A stretch of DNA of 64,000 nt. It comes from UBA1161 sp002311745. GTDB taxonomy: Bacteria > Planctomycetota > Phycisphaerae > Tepidisphaerales > Tepidisphaeraceae. Positions 63,312 to 64,000 of this stretch are shown piece by piece. A program made the position numbers and the translations under genes. Location of the stretch: contig JBEKAB010000018.1 of assembly GCA_050018415.1 (NCBI GenBank), forward strand, positions 5,792 to 69,791. Direction: 5' to 3'. Positions within the stretch are counted from its first letter, which is position 1. Each line of letters starts with the position of its first letter. The notes under the pieces are model-generated. The model did not search any database and was not told the DNA's origin. It was given only the letters and a program-made list of their open reading frames with translations.

Positions 63312-63878
63312 TTACGATTTCAGCACGTACGTGCCGCGGCCCAAGAACTGAACGAAACCGAGATCGCGCAGCACCTGCAACTGCTGCCGTATCTTCGGAC
63401 GAATATTAAGGTTGTTCGGATGTAGCGACGAAAGTTCCCCTTCAAAGCTGTAGACTTGATTGAGGTCGAACTCTGCGGACCCGATGCCACGGATCAGTCT
63501 GAGGACATCAAGTGTCCACCCGCGCAGCCTCACAGGCAAACGGGCGATTCGTCGAACGCGGTTGTACGCGGCTCGTACGGCCTCAGCAGGAACCGCGTAC
63601 TCATTAACGACGAGTCGGATTTTACCTTCGTCGGCGATTTTACTTAGGACTATGTTACACCCCACCCAGCCCGCTCGTCTCGCCGTGGAAGCCAAGGGAG
63701 GCCGTTTCTGTATTGCAGCATCCGAAAAGAAAAAGGAAGGCACCAAAAGGAGGTTTTTCACCAGCCAGTCGTCGCTATATTGAAGTATCAGCAGATTGGG
63801 TACCTGGTCGCTTAGCAATGCGCGCTTCATGGCGTCGTATCCTGCATCCGGAACCCGACGCTCATTCCATCTCCGTCC
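63312..63878 (-). pseudogene. 5'-truncated DpnI-family restriction endonuclease
   Basis: The frame is open from 63878 (after a TAG) and the first ATG is at 63830, giving 172 residues. It matches the second part of DpnI, the enzyme that cuts methylated GATC: GYDAMKRALLSDQVPN, QKRPPLASTARRAGWVGCNI, SRGWTLDVL-like RGWTLDVLRLI, LHPNNLNIRPKIRQQLQVLR and FLGRGTYV. The part retained is the end of the nuclease domain plus the C-terminal winged helix that also reads methylated DNA. Missing is the first third, with the zinc-binding cysteines and the catalytic Asp and ExK. The break is abrupt and lies next to IS-like sequence. The fragment could still be translated as a DNA-binding remnant. Base composition is less GC-rich than in the core genes. 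Confidence 0.8.
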
Positions 63879-63882
63879 CTAA

Positions 63883-64000
63883 TGGCATCAACTTAAGCGT
63901 AACTCCGCGCCAGAACTGTATTTACAGCATTTGCGCAAGACGTGACCTCCTGTCAGAATGGTGGTGTCTAAATCACCCACCAACAGGAGGCCACGGATGG
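63883..64000 (+). mobile_element. Possible start of an insertion sequence running off the window
   Basis: The last bases contain AGGAGG (63985-63990) seven bases before an ATG at 63997. The ribosome binding site is locked in a strong hairpin: CCTCCTGT (63946-63953) with ACAGGAGG (63983-63990), plus inner GGTGG/CCACC. Hairpins hiding a transposase start are common in insertion sequences. Together with the abrupt loss of the DpnI N-terminus this suggests an element inserted here. The left end and target duplication cannot be defined. Confidence 0.4.

Overview
The window is GC-rich, densely coded bacterial DNA, and its gene content points to the Planctomycetota, most likely class Phycisphaerae. 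The signs are PEP-CTERM sorting signals (VPEP and a VPLP variant), a very large CARDB-repeat surface protein with a planctomycete-type dockerin end, two TPR-bearing Ser/Thr kinases, a TPR protein carrying two RNA polymerase alpha C-terminal domains, a DUF4091/GH123-like lipoprotein with a CBM9-like end, and genes for a Gram-negative envelope (KdsA, a TonB-dependent receptor, a GnnA-like dehydrogenase). The phylum is an inference from families; no rRNA is present.

Layout. 0-8 kb: 3' part of the giant surface protein, then a PEP-CTERM protein. 8.4-10.7 kb: tRNA-Arg and an overlapping NarL-type histidine kinase/response regulator pair. 10.9-18.3 kb: SpoIID-like lipoprotein, TPR-alphaCTD protein, diacylglycerol-kinase-like enzyme overlapping kdsA, a class IV aminotransferase, aroB and dprA. 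18.3-27.2 kb: M48-TPR protease, trypsin/PDZ protease, FHA-GAF-PP2C phosphatase, TPR-kinase, a UppP homologue and a MauE-like protein. 27.2-30.7 kb: tRNA-Leu, a membrane kinase with TPRs broken by an in-frame TAG, and a chimeric pseudogene. 30.7-35.5 kb: dicarboxylate symporter, aroF with a complete-looking transcription attenuator, a histone-H1-like protein and a GT39-type transferase. 35.9-47.6 kb: tRNA-Ser, VWA membrane protein, TonB-dependent receptor, second GT39-like protein, metG, a small CxxC protein and the DUF4091 lipoprotein. 47.7-54 kb: VPLP-tailed protein, subtilase with PEP-CTERM, Gfo/Idh/MocA dehydrogenase and an orphan HEPN-like gene. 54.2-63 kb: minus-strand series rpsO, pnp, ABC ATPase, binding protein, permease, PpiC-type isomerase. 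63.3-64 kb: a DpnI-like restriction gene lacking its catalytic half, next to what looks like the start of an insertion sequence.

The most interesting element is upstream of aroF (33113-33309, minus strand). A TTGACA/TATATA promoter is followed almost at once by a 24-codon leader ORF containing FWFWFTGYFY (eight aromatic codons in ten). Two mutually exclusive hairpins follow: a perfect 10-bp antiterminator whose first strand includes the leader stop codon, and a 10-bp terminator ending in TTTT just before the aroF ribosome binding site. This has the parts of a ribosome-mediated attenuator sensing Phe, Trp and Tyr at the first step of aromatic synthesis. A second theme is palindromic repeats of several families at gene ends, one of which appears to encode the signal peptide of a protease.
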